A stretch of 64,000 nucleotides of DNA, from the NCBI RefSeq assembly GCF_000252955.1, contig NC_014228.1, positions 620,001-684,000 on the forward strand, written 5' to 3'. This document shows positions 1 through 9,434 of this stretch, one piece after another. Source of the stretch: Xenorhabdus nematophila ATCC 19061. Lineage in GTDB: Bacteria; Pseudomonadota; Gammaproteobacteria; Enterobacterales; Enterobacteriaceae. The notes below the pieces were generated by a model that saw only the letters and a program-made list of their open reading frames with translations, had not been told where the DNA came from and did no database searches. Position 1 is the stretch's first letter. Each line of letters starts with the position of its first letter. The position numbers and the translations under genes were made by a program.

Positions 1-2
1 TA

Positions 3-614
3 GTCTGGCGACGCGCAGCTCCCACACTCAAGCAACCTGATCCTGAATATGAAGAAAAAATGGCACGGATTAATCAGGCGTTATTGCAGGCATCAAAAGA
101 AAAACCTGTGTTTTATGAAGATGAAGTCGATATCCATTTCAATCCCAAAATCGGCTCGGATTGGTACTTCAAAGGTCAGCAAAAACGGATTATCACCCCG
201 GGCCAAAATCAAAAATATTACCTCGCGGGTTGCCTGAATGCCCAAACCAGAGAAATTTTTTATACGGGTTATGGGAGGAAAAATTCTCAATTATTTATCA
301 ATATGTTAGAGGAATTAAAACGATATCATCCTAACGCAAAAACACTGACAATCATTTTAGACAACTACAAAATTCATTCCAGCCGATTGGTCGAGGCTTG
401 GTTGGAGCAAAATCCGACAGTGAAGCTATTATTTCTTCCCGTCTATTCTCCCTGGCTGAATAAAATTGAACGTTTGTGGCAATCATTGCATGAAACGGTC
501 ACATGGAATCATCATTGCCAATATATGTGGCAGCTCATCAAAAAAGTGAAGATTTTTTTGAATGCTGATTCAGAAAGTAACTGGAAAGGAATAAGAAATA
601 TGACAGTCTCATAA
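3..614 (+). CDS. IS630-family transposase, C-terminal part (runs off the left edge)
   Basis: The frame is open to the first bases of the window, so the annotated piece is the distal part of a transposase; the first ATG inside it (base 60) is internal. It carries the DDE catalytic core typical of IS630 (Tc1/mariner superfamily): the Asp of FYEDEVDIH, the Asp of ILDNYKIH and the Glu of SPWLNKIERLW, with the family spacing between the last two. It ends directly next to an asparagine-synthetase-like fragment that lacks its N-terminus, so this element probably truncated that gene. A decayed relative lies at 7347-9425. Whether the missing N-terminal HTH half is intact cannot be seen. Confidence 0.85.
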   Translation, partial: VWRRAAPTLKQPDPEYEEKMARINQALLQASKEKPVFYEDEVDIHFNPKIGSDWYFKGQQKRIITPGQNQKYYLAGCLNAQTREIFYTGYGRKNSQLFINMLEELKRYHPNAKTLTIILDNYKIHSSRLVEAWLEQNPTVKLLFLPVYSPWLNKIERLWQSLHETVTWNHHCQYMWQLIKKVKIFLNADSESNWKGIRNMTVS

Positions 615-739
615 TTATGAAAAGTTATATAGAAGGGGGACGTCAACCAATGACGGTTAAGCACAAAAACGATAAAGAAATTGCCGTCATTACATATAGT
701 GGAGAAGTTTACAATTTTAAAGAATTACGTAACGAATTA

Positions 740-1750
740 ACGCGATGCTCGACTTTAACATCCTATAACGTTGGCTTGTTGAAGCCAGTCGCGTTGAATT
801 TTACCTTGTTTAAAATTGGCAAAAATACCCAACGTGTGAGAAAGCAGTTTTCTGGCAATTCGATTACTCAAATGCCACAAATCCCGTGCCCAGCACTTCT
901 CGATAGCAAATTGTCCGGCGAGTTGACCAATCACGGTTTCAATTAAACGGCGTTTGGCGTTAATGACCCTTCTCGTTTTTCTGGGGATGGGGTCAGCCAT
1001 ATTGGCTCGCACTGGGGTAATCATTTCAATACCCTCTGCCTTCATTTCCTGTTTAAATTCAACACCTAAATACCCTTTATCGCCGAGCAAACAGCCTTTT
1101 ATCGAGCCGATCACATCCCCGGTTGCTTCACGCTCACTGACATTGGCGGGCGTCAGTGTCAACCCGGTTACCACGCCGATTTCATCTATCATGAGATGTC
1201 CTTTGAAGCCGTAGTAAGTTTCGTTTTTGGCGGCGCAGTACCCATAATCGGCTTGTCCTTTGAAATTGGCACAGCCTTTTGCTCTCTTGAATCCACAGAC
1301 GGGCAGCGGAAATCCGTCGATAATATGGACCGGTCTGTCGAATGCGCCCAATAATATCGCCAACTTCTCTTGCAGTTTTTGTTTGACAACCCAAAGGTTA
1401 GCGGCCTGTTTGGCAAAGTTGGCCCGTGAACCTAACCCCGGAAACCAGTCGCGCCAATGATGACAAAAATACGTCCAAATCCCTTTATCTGTTGAAAATC
1501 CTAAGAATTCACCAATCACTTCCATCGTGATGACTTCCGCATCACTCAATTTAGGTGGGAGCCCTCGGCTTCTGAATCGCACACCTTGTTGTAACTGCGT
1601 TAAATTGTCATCTACCCAACAAAACACCCAAATGATAAAATCTTGCTGTGACATAGCCTTTTGTTCCTTTATTTCTCTATTTTTGACGACTTAAAGTTAT
1701 AAAGGAGCGGCTATGTCATTTCAATTCATCATAAAAGTCGAGCATCGCGT
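740..1750 (-). mobile_element. IS982-family insertion sequence, complete with ends
   Basis: The 1,011-bp element is bounded by perfect 17-bp inverted repeats, ACGCGATGCTCGACTTT at 740-756 and its reverse complement at 1734-1750. The flanks are direct copies of TAACGAATTA (730-739 and 1751-1760), read here as the target duplication. The sequence around the ends is partly palindromic, so the repeat could be 17 or 18-19 bp and the duplication 8-10 bp. The single transposase gene fills most of the element on the minus strand. The ends and the gene look intact, so the insertion into the asparagine-synthetase-like gene may be recent. Confidence 0.85.
755..1654 (-). CDS. IS982-family transposase
   Basis: This 299-residue protein has the usual length for IS982 transposases. 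The DDE core is visible: IIDGFPLPVC near residue 110, LLGDKGYLG near residue 195 and RRLIETVIGQL near residue 240. The C-terminal basic segment (SNRIARKLLSHTLG) is typical of the family. It starts at an ATG just inside the right inverted repeat and its stop lies inside the left one. No disruption is seen. Confidence 0.9.
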   Translation of the reverse strand: MSQQDFIIWVFCWVDDNLTQLQQGVRFRSRGLPPKLSDAEVITMEVIGEFLGFSTDKGIWTYFCHHWRDWFPGLGSRANFAKQAANLWVVKQKLQEKLAILLGAFDRPVHIIDGFPLPVCGFKRAKGCANFKGQADYGYCAAKNETYYGFKGHLMIDEIGVVTGLTLTPANVSEREATGDVIGSIKGCLLGDKGYLGVEFKQEMKAEGIEMITPVRANMADPIPRKTRRVINAKRRLIETVIGQLAGQFAIEKCWARDLWHLSNRIARKLLSHTLGIFANFKQGKIQRDWLQQANVIGC

Positions 1751-1965
1751 TAACGAATTAATATATAAAGGACATAATTTCTCTACATTAAGTGATACTG
1801 AAGTTGTACTCAGAGCCTATATTGAATGGGGGATTAACTTTGCAGAGAAACTTAATGGTATGTATGCCTTTGCTATTTGGGATATTCAACAACAATCTTT
1901 AATTCTGATACGTGACCGTATGGGGGTAAAACCACTCTATTATTACCAAACAAGCAACTGTCTTT

Positions 1966-3105
<1,140 letters not shown>

Positions 3106-3170
3106 CAAGATGGTCTTCCCCACCTTGTGAACCATACTCTTTACAGAGTATTTTTTCTGGAGAGTCCATC

Positions 3171-4175
3171 ATGCAAAACGTCACCCTTATTGGTATCGAT
3201 CTCGGCAAGCCTTCTTTCCATATCCATTGTCAGGACAAATGCGGCAAGACTATGCTGCGTAAAAAATTTACCCGCACAAAATTAATGGAATTTTTAGCTG
3301 GGTGTACATCCACTACCGTCGTGATGGAAGCGTGTGCGGGTGCACATTTTATGGCTCGCCGGATCGCTGATTTAGGCCATAATGCGAAGCTGATATCTCC
3401 GCAGTTTGTTCGTCCTTTTGTCAAAAGTAACAAAAATGATTTCGTTGATGCAGAGGCGATATGTGAAGCGGCATCACGCCCCTCAATGCGTTTTGTCCAG
3501 CCGAGAACGGAGACGCAACAGGCGATGAGAGCACTGCATCGTGTCAGAGAATCACTCATCAGAGATAAGGTAAAGACCACTAACCAAATGCACGCCTTTT
3601 TGCTGGAGTTTGGTATCAGTCTGCCAAAAGGCGAGGCGGTCATTAAACGGTTATCTCTGGTTCTGGCAGAACACGACGTGCCCGATTATCTGAGCCGTTT
3701 GCTGATGAAATTACATGCCCGCTACCTTTAGCTTGTCGAGCCAATAACCGCGTTGGAATGAGAATTAAAACAGTCCATCAAAGCGGACGATGCGACTCAA
3801 CGCATGATGACAATACCGGGGGTGGGACCCATTACGGCCAGCTTACTCTCATCTCAGCTTGGTGATGGCAAACAATTTTCATGCAGCCGAGATTTTGCTG
3901 CTTCAATGGGGCTTGTTCCCCGACAATCCGGTACAGGGGGCAAACCCACCCTGCCGGGGATCAGCAAGCGAGGCAACAAAAATTTACGCAGGTTGCTGGT
4001 TCAGTGTGCCCGCGCGTTCATGATGCGGCTTGAGCATCAAAAAGGCAGGCTTGCCGAGTGGGTTCAGAAACAACTCAGCAGAAAGCATTCGAACGTGGTT
4101 GCCTGCGCACTGGCGAACAAGCTGGCACGAATAGTTTGGGCAATCACCACTCGGCAAAATGAGTATCAGGCCTAA
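3171..4175 (+). pseudogene. IS110-family (IS1111-type) transposase with two in-frame stops
   Basis: One reading frame encodes a complete IS1111-type DEDD transposase interrupted by TAG at 3729-3731 and TGA at 3759-3761. The N-terminal part has LIGIDLGKPSFHIH, VVMEACAGAHF and NKNDFVDAEAIC. The C-terminal part after the stops has IPGVGPITASLLSSQLGDG, ASMGLVPRQSGTGG and a conserved GNKNLRRLLVQCARA tail. A good GGAGAG ribosome-binding site precedes the ATG. The frame is otherwise open, so this copy decayed by point mutation rather than deletion. The about 175 bases between its stop and the next IS are AT-rich, with no recognisable gene. Confidence 0.9.
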
Positions 4176-4370
4176 TAGAGGCTGGCTGACTCAATAACGT
4201 GATGATTAAACAGTGAAATACACGTTACCTATCTGGTTTTGCGAAGACTGATTATTGAATAGCTGAAAGCATATTACCTCTAGTGGATGATATTTCATCA
4301 CTCACTGGACTACTAAATAACAATAAATTAATACTAATAAGGTTATTATATCCGACATTCCGCACCACTT

Positions 4371-5987
4371 TCAGGAATAAAATGATTCATAGGGTTGCCC
4401 CAATATTTTCAGCAGTTCATTTTGATACATCTGTATTCCCGTCACCATACGGTGTTCCTGAAACTCGAAAGTACTAATCCCTTCGAAGGTTAAAAACACC
4501 CAACGTGCCGTGGGAGATTGGGTGGGTTTACCTTTCATATCGGGATAGAACGGGGGATTTTGCTTCAGTCCGGTGCGGATCTTATGCTCCAGTGCGGCAT
4601 AAACCATTAAACTGCATGTCATTATCATTAATAACGCTTCGATACGTTCTGGCTTTTTCAAATAAATCGCTGAGGTCAGAAACTCCGGACTTTTCAGGAA
4701 ACGGAAACCCCGCTCGACTTTTTGTTGCGCTTTGTAATTAGCCAGCAGAGTTTCCATATTCAGCGCCTTATCGTCCATTTCATTCGTCGCCAGAATAAAC
4801 ATACCGACTTTGAGGCGGGCATAAGCCACTTTCTCCAGATGGCTATAGACCGAGGCAGAAAGCTGATAATGCATACTATCGGGTTGTTGGCCTTTAGCCG
4901 GGCGGCCTCGCCCCTTATACACCGCGATTTTTTGAACTTTGGGGGCCTCAATGCCGATAAACTGGCATTCTGCTTCGAAGTCACGCAATGCCTGCAAGGC
5001 ATCTTCACCACAGGAAAACGACTTTTTGCTGAGTTTTTCGAACTGTTTCAGTTCTTTTTCCGTCGAAATCCGCGTATTTTTCCTGAAAGTCTGATGTTCA
5101 CGATGCATTGCTGCTTCACTGTTGACCAGTAACCAGCGCTGTGGAACGCCCCCGTAGCAAGATTCAATCCAATGACCGGCATAACCTTCCGTAACCGGTT
5201 GTAACTGGTCGGTATTCACCGTCAGCAGGTGCTGTTTTGCCTCTTTAATGGTTAAGGGAACCCGGGTAATAAATTTTTGATTTTGTTGATAAAGTGAGGC
5301 GAGGGTCTCTTGGGTATAAAGCGCGGCATCGGCAATCAGGTAACGGCTGTTTTGGGCTGCTTTCAGGCAGCCAATGTGATGTTTCGTCGTCTCTGCAAAC
5401 GCTTTGGTGTCGTGGGTGTTTCCGCTCATCGCCTGCATATATACGGGGATCCCCGCCTGATTTTCACAGATAAGTTGCAGCACAATCTGATTCAGGTCAG
5501 GACGGTGATCACCACTGTACCCCTTCACCAGAACGATGCGTTTTGTCTCGTCATCATCGGGGAGTTTGTACTCACCATCCACGTGAAAACTCGTGATATC
5601 AAGGTGAATGGAATCGGGTTTTAAGGCTAATTTATCAATAACCTGCTCGGCGATAACCTGATAAATTTCAGAGACACCGTGGTCAAACAAGGCATCCAGC
5701 GTGCGGCCGAGCACATCATCATTGAGGTGTTCAGCCATAATTCCCGCCCCAATCAGGCGTTCAACGGGTTTGTGCTTAAAAAAATCAGGGCACATATGGA
5801 GCGTTCGACTGTGGAAACCCAACCCATTGAGGATCATTGCTAAAAGAGCCTCGCCATGAGAAACCGTATGCTCTGCATATTTAGGCAAAATGGCATCAAT
5901 CATGCGGGGTAAACCGATCTCATGGCAAAAAGCGGCGACAAGGCCGAGGTGATCGAGACGTTTGATGGCAGGTTCAGAGAGAGACAT
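4371..5987 (-). CDS. IS1634-family (IS4-group) transposase
   Basis: A 538-residue transposase, normal for IS1634. The DDE residues are recognisable: HLDITSFHVDG near residue 130, YLIADAALYT near residue 220 and QQKVERGFRFLKSPEF near residue 440, the last holding the YREK-like Glu region. The long insertion between the second Asp and the Glu is typical of IS1634. The frame is uninterrupted. It is possibly still active, although the MITE has split the right terminal repeat from the rest of the element. Confidence 0.92.
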   Translation of the reverse strand: MSLSEPAIKRLDHLGLVAAFCHEIGLPRMIDAILPKYAEHTVSHGEALLAMILNGLGFHSRTLHMCPDFFKHKPVERLIGAGIMAEHLNDDVLGRTLDALFDHGVSEIYQVIAEQVIDKLALKPDSIHLDITSFHVDGEYKLPDDDETKRIVLVKGYSGDHRPDLNQIVLQLICENQAGIPVYMQAMSGNTHDTKAFAETTKHHIGCLKAAQNSRYLIADAALYTQETLASLYQQNQKFITRVPLTIKEAKQHLLTVNTDQLQPVTEGYAGHWIESCYGGVPQRWLLVNSEAAMHREHQTFRKNTRISTEKELKQFEKLSKKSFSCGEDALQALRDFEAECQFIGIEAPKVQKIAVYKGRGRPAKGQQPDSMHYQLSASVYSHLEKVAYARLKVGMFILATNEMDDKALNMETLLANYKAQQKVERGFRFLKSPEFLTSAIYLKKPERIEALLMIMTCSLMVYAALEHKIRTGLKQNPPFYPDMKGKPTQSPTARWVFLTFEGISTFEFQEHRMVTGIQMYQNELLKILGQPYESFYS

Positions 5988-6112
5988 GTTGGGCTTCCGG
6001 TAAATAGAAGTAATAGCTCAAAACCGGAGATCGCTGTCAATCTGATTTGAGGCGTAAATCAACAACGCGTGCGGCAAATCACATGATTTTTAAATCAGGA
6101 ATGAGGTGCGGA

Positions 6113-6304
6113 CAGGGCGCGAGCACACTATTTTAGCTGCGTTTTTAAGATGATTATCTCTTAATGTTCAGTTTTAATAGTGTTTTTATCGAGTGAAATT
6201 TAATCGCACAGGCAATTCTTTAGACTTTTATAGAAAACTAAAGAATTAAAGAACAAGATTGACATTTTAAGTTCAAATATTAATCAAAGTATGCTCGCGC
6301 CCTG
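6113..6304. mobile_element. 192-bp MITE with ISAs1-type terminal inverted repeats
   Basis: The non-coding 192-bp unit begins CAGGGCGCGAGCACACT and ends with the reverse complement of CAGGGCGCGAGCATACT. These are the same ends as the full ISAs1-family element at 8022-9235. The 10-bp duplication GAGGTGCGGA flanks it (6103-6112 and 6305-6314). The interior is AT-rich with no open frame. It is therefore a non-autonomous derivative that an ISAs1-family transposase, perhaps the one 2 kb away, could have moved. It is inserted in the terminal repeat of an IS1634 element. Confidence 0.88.
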
Positions 6305-6334
6305 GAGGTGCGGAATGACGGTTATATTAATGAT

Positions 6335-7246
6335 TTATTTATTACTTAAGTCCTGAATAACCTTTAAAAAATAATTGTTCTGCTCTTCATTTCCAACTGA
6401 TACTCTTAATCCAAAATTATCATAAAATTTAACTTCCAGTCCTCTATCAAACAAATACCTATAATATAAAATTGCTTTTTCTCCAGCATTTACCCAAATA
6501 AAATTTGCTTGACTGTTCGAAATTGAAAATCCATACCTTATTAGCTCATCATTAATCTTACACCTTTCCTTTATTATTAGGTCAATATTTTCTTATATTT
6601 TACATATATTATTTAACGCAGAACAAGCAGCAACACTAGATATAGAGTTTATATTATATGGTACTGTTTTGTTCTTTAATGCGTTTATGATTTTCTTATT
6701 TGAAATGCAATAGCCAATTCTTAACCCAGCCAATCCGAAAGATTTAGAAAATGATCTAACTATTATTAAATTATTATATTTTTCTAATAAAGATAGAGAA
6801 TCAACATTGTTTTTTGTATAGTCTATATAAACTTCATCCAGTATAATATATTTATTTTTAGGGAAACATCTTAGTAATTCATCCAATTTACTCAACGATA
6901 ATAATTCCCCCGTTGGATTATGAGGGTTACATAGTATAACTATATCAAACAAATTTGAATTTATTAATCCATTGAAATTTTGATTGCCATCATCAAATAA
7001 AGAAATTGAGTTTTCACTTAAATTTAAAGCTTGTATCATGTATTTAAACCCATCAAAACATGGTGTTGAAAATGTAACACTATTAATATCCAATACACTC
7101 AATATCTTAAATATAACATCAGCAGCTCCATTTCCAACATAAATATTATCGCTATCGTAATTGGATATATAGCATTTATCAAAGGAATTGAAGAGTGAGA
7201 ACTAACCCCAATAAACCAGATGTATTCTTCCTTATCCATTCCATTG
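6335..7246 (-). pseudogene. HisC-like PLP-dependent aminotransferase, broken
   Basis: The fold-type I aminotransferase core is plain: YVGNGAADVIFKI, CNPHNPTGE, IILDEVYIDY and the lysine motif RSFSKSFGLAGLRIGY. Two lesions are seen. An in-frame TAA (6593-6595) follows NNICKI, with coding resuming in the same frame to a stop at 6335. A one-base loss near 7165 follows LINAIYP; one extra A would give INAIYPNYDSDNIYVGNG. The first 40-60 residues expected for the family are missing. The family transfers amino groups between glutamate and substrates such as histidinol phosphate; the true substrate is unknown. GC is low, unlike core genes, and the orientation matches the oxidoreductase, hydrolase and acyltransferase remnants to the right. 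Confidence 0.8.
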
Positions 7247-8021
7247 TTAAATAAGCTTTCAAAATAGTAGATCACTTGAAGGGAACTCAGTTCGGTTTTT
7301 GCGAGCTGATTAATCGCCAAATCAAAAAAATCCCAAAATGGACTGAGTGATGCCAATCATAGCACCTATACCCCGAAGTGAACGACGTCAGATGAAAAAA
7401 TTTATTCATAAAACCCGGGATAAAGATTATGCACGCCGACTCATGGCACTCTTAATGTTACATGAAGGCAAGACCGTTTCTGCCCTCTCCAGAACCCTTC
7501 ATTGTTCACGTTCTTCGGTTAATCGTTGGATAAATTGGTTTACGTTGTATGGGCTGGAAGGATTAAAAAGTTTACCGTCAGGCAGACCTGCCACCTGGAA
7601 TTTAGCGCCACTTTTTAGTTTGCTGTCGTTCTTATTACAGCACTCCCCGCAGGATTTTGGCTGCCTGCGTTCACGGTGGAGCATTGAGCTGATTACTCGG
7701 ATAATCCATGAATTATTCGGTTTGTCGCTTTCGAAAGGCGGACTGGTGTCTGAAAGGGCAACAAAAACGGGTCATGACGCCGGGAAAAAATCAAAAACAC
7801 TGCCTTGCGGGCTGCCTTGACGCCCAAACAGGCCGAGTGACTTATGTCAGCGGTATAAAGAAAAATTCTGATTTATTTATCAACCTGTTAAAGGAACTGA
7901 ACGGCCAATATCGCCATGCAAAAAACATCACGTTGATTTTAGATAACTATGGCATTCATAAAAGCCGGAAAGTCGGGGCATGGCTAAAACAAAATCCTAA
8001 ATTTAATCTGTTGTTTTTACC

Positions 8022-9235
8022 CAGGGCGCGAGCATACTTTTTAAAGTCTATTGAATGAAGAGGGATGACATGATCTAATTGGCTTTATTTTCCTTTTCAT
8101 TACTCGCCTATGACCCTGATTGAACATTTATCCGTTGTGAAAGAAACCCGCTCTGATATCAACCGTCAGTATGATCTGGTTGATGTTATTTTCCTCGTTG
8201 TCAGTGCCATTATGGCTGGTGCCGAAGGCTGGCAAAACATTGAGACTTATGGCCGAGCCAAAATTAAGTGGCTGAGAGAATACCGTACCTTTCTCCATGG
8301 GATACCCCGTCGACATACCATTGCAAGAATACTGCAAGCTATCGAGCTGGATTCTTTACTGGAAGCTTTACTGAACTGGGTTAATGAACAGCGTGAGCAG
8401 GATGGTAAACCGGTTATCGCCTTTGACGGAAAAGTCCTGCGACGGGCTTACCGGAATGAAAAGAAAAACGCTGTCCAGCTGGTCACCGCGTATGATACCG
8501 AACGGGGATTAGTGCTGAGCCAGAAAGCCACGGCCACAAAAAATGGTGAAATCAGTGTCGTCCGTCAAATGTTGGATATCCTCAATCTGAAAGGCAGTAT
8601 TGTGACACTTGATGCCCTGCATTGTCAGCGTGAAACCCTGCAAAAAATCAGTGAAAAGAAAGCCCACGTCGTTGTTCAGGTGAAGAAAAACCAGCCCCGT
8701 CTGTGGGATGCCGTTCAGTCTCAGTTTCAGTGTGTGTTTGATGCAGGAAAAGAAAAAATTATCACTGAAATTAAACAAGAAGCGCATGGCCGCCGGGAAG
8801 AACGTTATGTGTTTCAACTCAAGCCGCAATTTACCCCTGATATAGCGGAAAGGTGGCCGACCATTCGCAGTATTATTGCGGTCGAACGACATCGGTCAGA
8901 AAACGGCAAAGGCACAGTAGATACCTCCTACTATGTCAGTTCTATTTCTCCCCGACACAAGTCATTAGGGCACTACATTCGCCAGCATTGGCGCATTGAG
9001 AATAGCCAGCATTACATCCTTGATGTCGTTTTCAAAGAGGATGATTCACGTATTATTCTCGATGGGGCCATTGAAAATTTGGCGTTATTCCGGCGTATCG
9101 TGTTGAACATGGTCAAACAATGTGATTGTGGGGCACCCAGCCAACGAAATAAACTTAAAAAAGCCGGCTGGAGTGATGATTATCGTGCACAAGTTTTCTT
9201 TGGATGAATATTGATCAAAGTATGCTCGCGCCCTG
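8022..9235 (+). mobile_element. ISAs1-family insertion sequence, complete
   Basis: The 1,214-bp element starts CAGGGCGCGAGCATACTTT and ends with its inverted copy AAAGTATGCTCGCGCCCTG. It is flanked by a perfect 9-bp direct repeat GTTTTTACC (8013-8021 and 9236-9244). It has inserted into an already present IS630-family transposase gene. The same terminal sequence bounds the MITE at 6113-6304. Confidence 0.93.
8110..9207 (+). CDS. ISAs1-family transposase
   Basis: A 365-residue transposase of normal length. It begins with the DUF4338-like N-terminal region (NRQYDLVDVIFLVVSAIMAGAEGW), followed by the DDE domain with IAFDGKVLRRA near residue 105, IVTLDALHCQRET near residue 165 and QHWRIENSQHYILDVVFKED near residue 300. 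The frame is intact and the flanking ends match, so this copy may be active and is a plausible source of transposase for the nearby MITE. Confidence 0.93.
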   Translation: MTLIEHLSVVKETRSDINRQYDLVDVIFLVVSAIMAGAEGWQNIETYGRAKIKWLREYRTFLHGIPRRHTIARILQAIELDSLLEALLNWVNEQREQDGKPVIAFDGKVLRRAYRNEKKNAVQLVTAYDTERGLVLSQKATATKNGEISVVRQMLDILNLKGSIVTLDALHCQRETLQKISEKKAHVVVQVKKNQPRLWDAVQSQFQCVFDAGKEKIITEIKQEAHGRREERYVFQLKPQFTPDIAERWPTIRSIIAVERHRSENGKGTVDTSYYVSSISPRHKSLGHYIRQHWRIENSQHYILDVVFKEDDSRIILDGAIENLALFRRIVLNMVKQCDCGAPSQRNKLKKAGWSDDYRAQVFFG

Positions 9236-9434
9236 GTTTTTACCGGTCTAGTCGCCATGGATAAATAAGATTGAACGCCTATGGCAATCATTGCATGAAA
9301 CCGTCACACGGAATCATTGTTGTCAGTATATGTGGCAACTCTTGAAATGCGTTGAAGCGTTTATTAACGCATTTTCATCAGGGCAACAACCGGGAATGAG
9401 AAAAATGAGTGTATCACTATTATGAAATAATGAA

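Larger units (their letters stand above)
617..1965 (+). pseudogene. Asparagine-synthetase-like glutaminase (class II GATase) domain, truncated at both ends and split by IS982
   Basis: Two coding pieces (617-739 and 1751-about 1965) match the class II glutamine amidotransferase domain of AsnB-like proteins. They contain the GGRQPM motif, then YSGEVYNFKELRNE, LSDTEVVLRAY and LNGMYAFAIWD, ending at RDRMGVKPLYYYQ. Removing the IS982 insertion with one copy of its target duplication restores the frame exactly (ELRNELIYKGHNF). The N-terminus with the catalytic Cys2 is missing at the IS630 end, and the C-terminal ATP-pyrophosphatase (synthetase) domain is absent because an IS110 element starts near 1966 and nothing resumes behind it. 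Such proteins make asparagine or act as amide- or ring-forming enzymes in specialised metabolism; which one this was cannot be decided. Non-functional as it stands. Confidence 0.8.
4352..6321 (-). mobile_element. IS1634-family element, carrying a MITE in its right end
   Basis: The outer inverted repeats are CCGACATTCCGCACC at 4352-4366 and, on the other strand, CCGTCATTCCGCACC ending at 6321 (14 of 15 identical). They are flanked by a 6-bp direct repeat TTATAT (4346-4351 and 6322-6327), which fits the 5-6-bp duplications of this family. A 192-bp MITE plus its 10-bp duplication (6103-6314) lies inside the right end and must have arrived later. The insertion lies a few bases beyond the stop codon of the aminotransferase remnant. 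Confidence 0.85.
7347..9425 (+). pseudogene. IS630-family transposase, decayed and split by an ISAs1 element
   Basis: The coding pieces are 7347-8021 and 9245-9425. The N-terminal HTH part (LSRTLHCSRSSVNRWINWF) runs into a deletion and frame change near 7720. The catalytic part resumes in another frame (GQQKRVMTPGKNQ, LILDNYGIHKS, FNLLFLP). After the ISAs1 element it continues with SPWINKIERLWQSLHET to a stop at 9425. Joining across the insertion also shows a TAG where the family has the Tyr of PVYSPW. It is closely related to the element at the left edge of the window. Three independent lesions mean it cannot be functional. Confidence 0.85.

Noticed and set aside
617..1965. Lasso-peptide cyclase identity for the asparagine-synthetase-like fragment
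   Set aside because: Only part of the glutaminase domain remains and no precursor or B-protein gene is visible; the family cannot be narrowed down.
4283..4351. Short gene between the IS1111 and IS1634 elements
   Set aside because: The open frame is AT-rich, has no homology or ribosome-binding site and runs into the IS1634 end.
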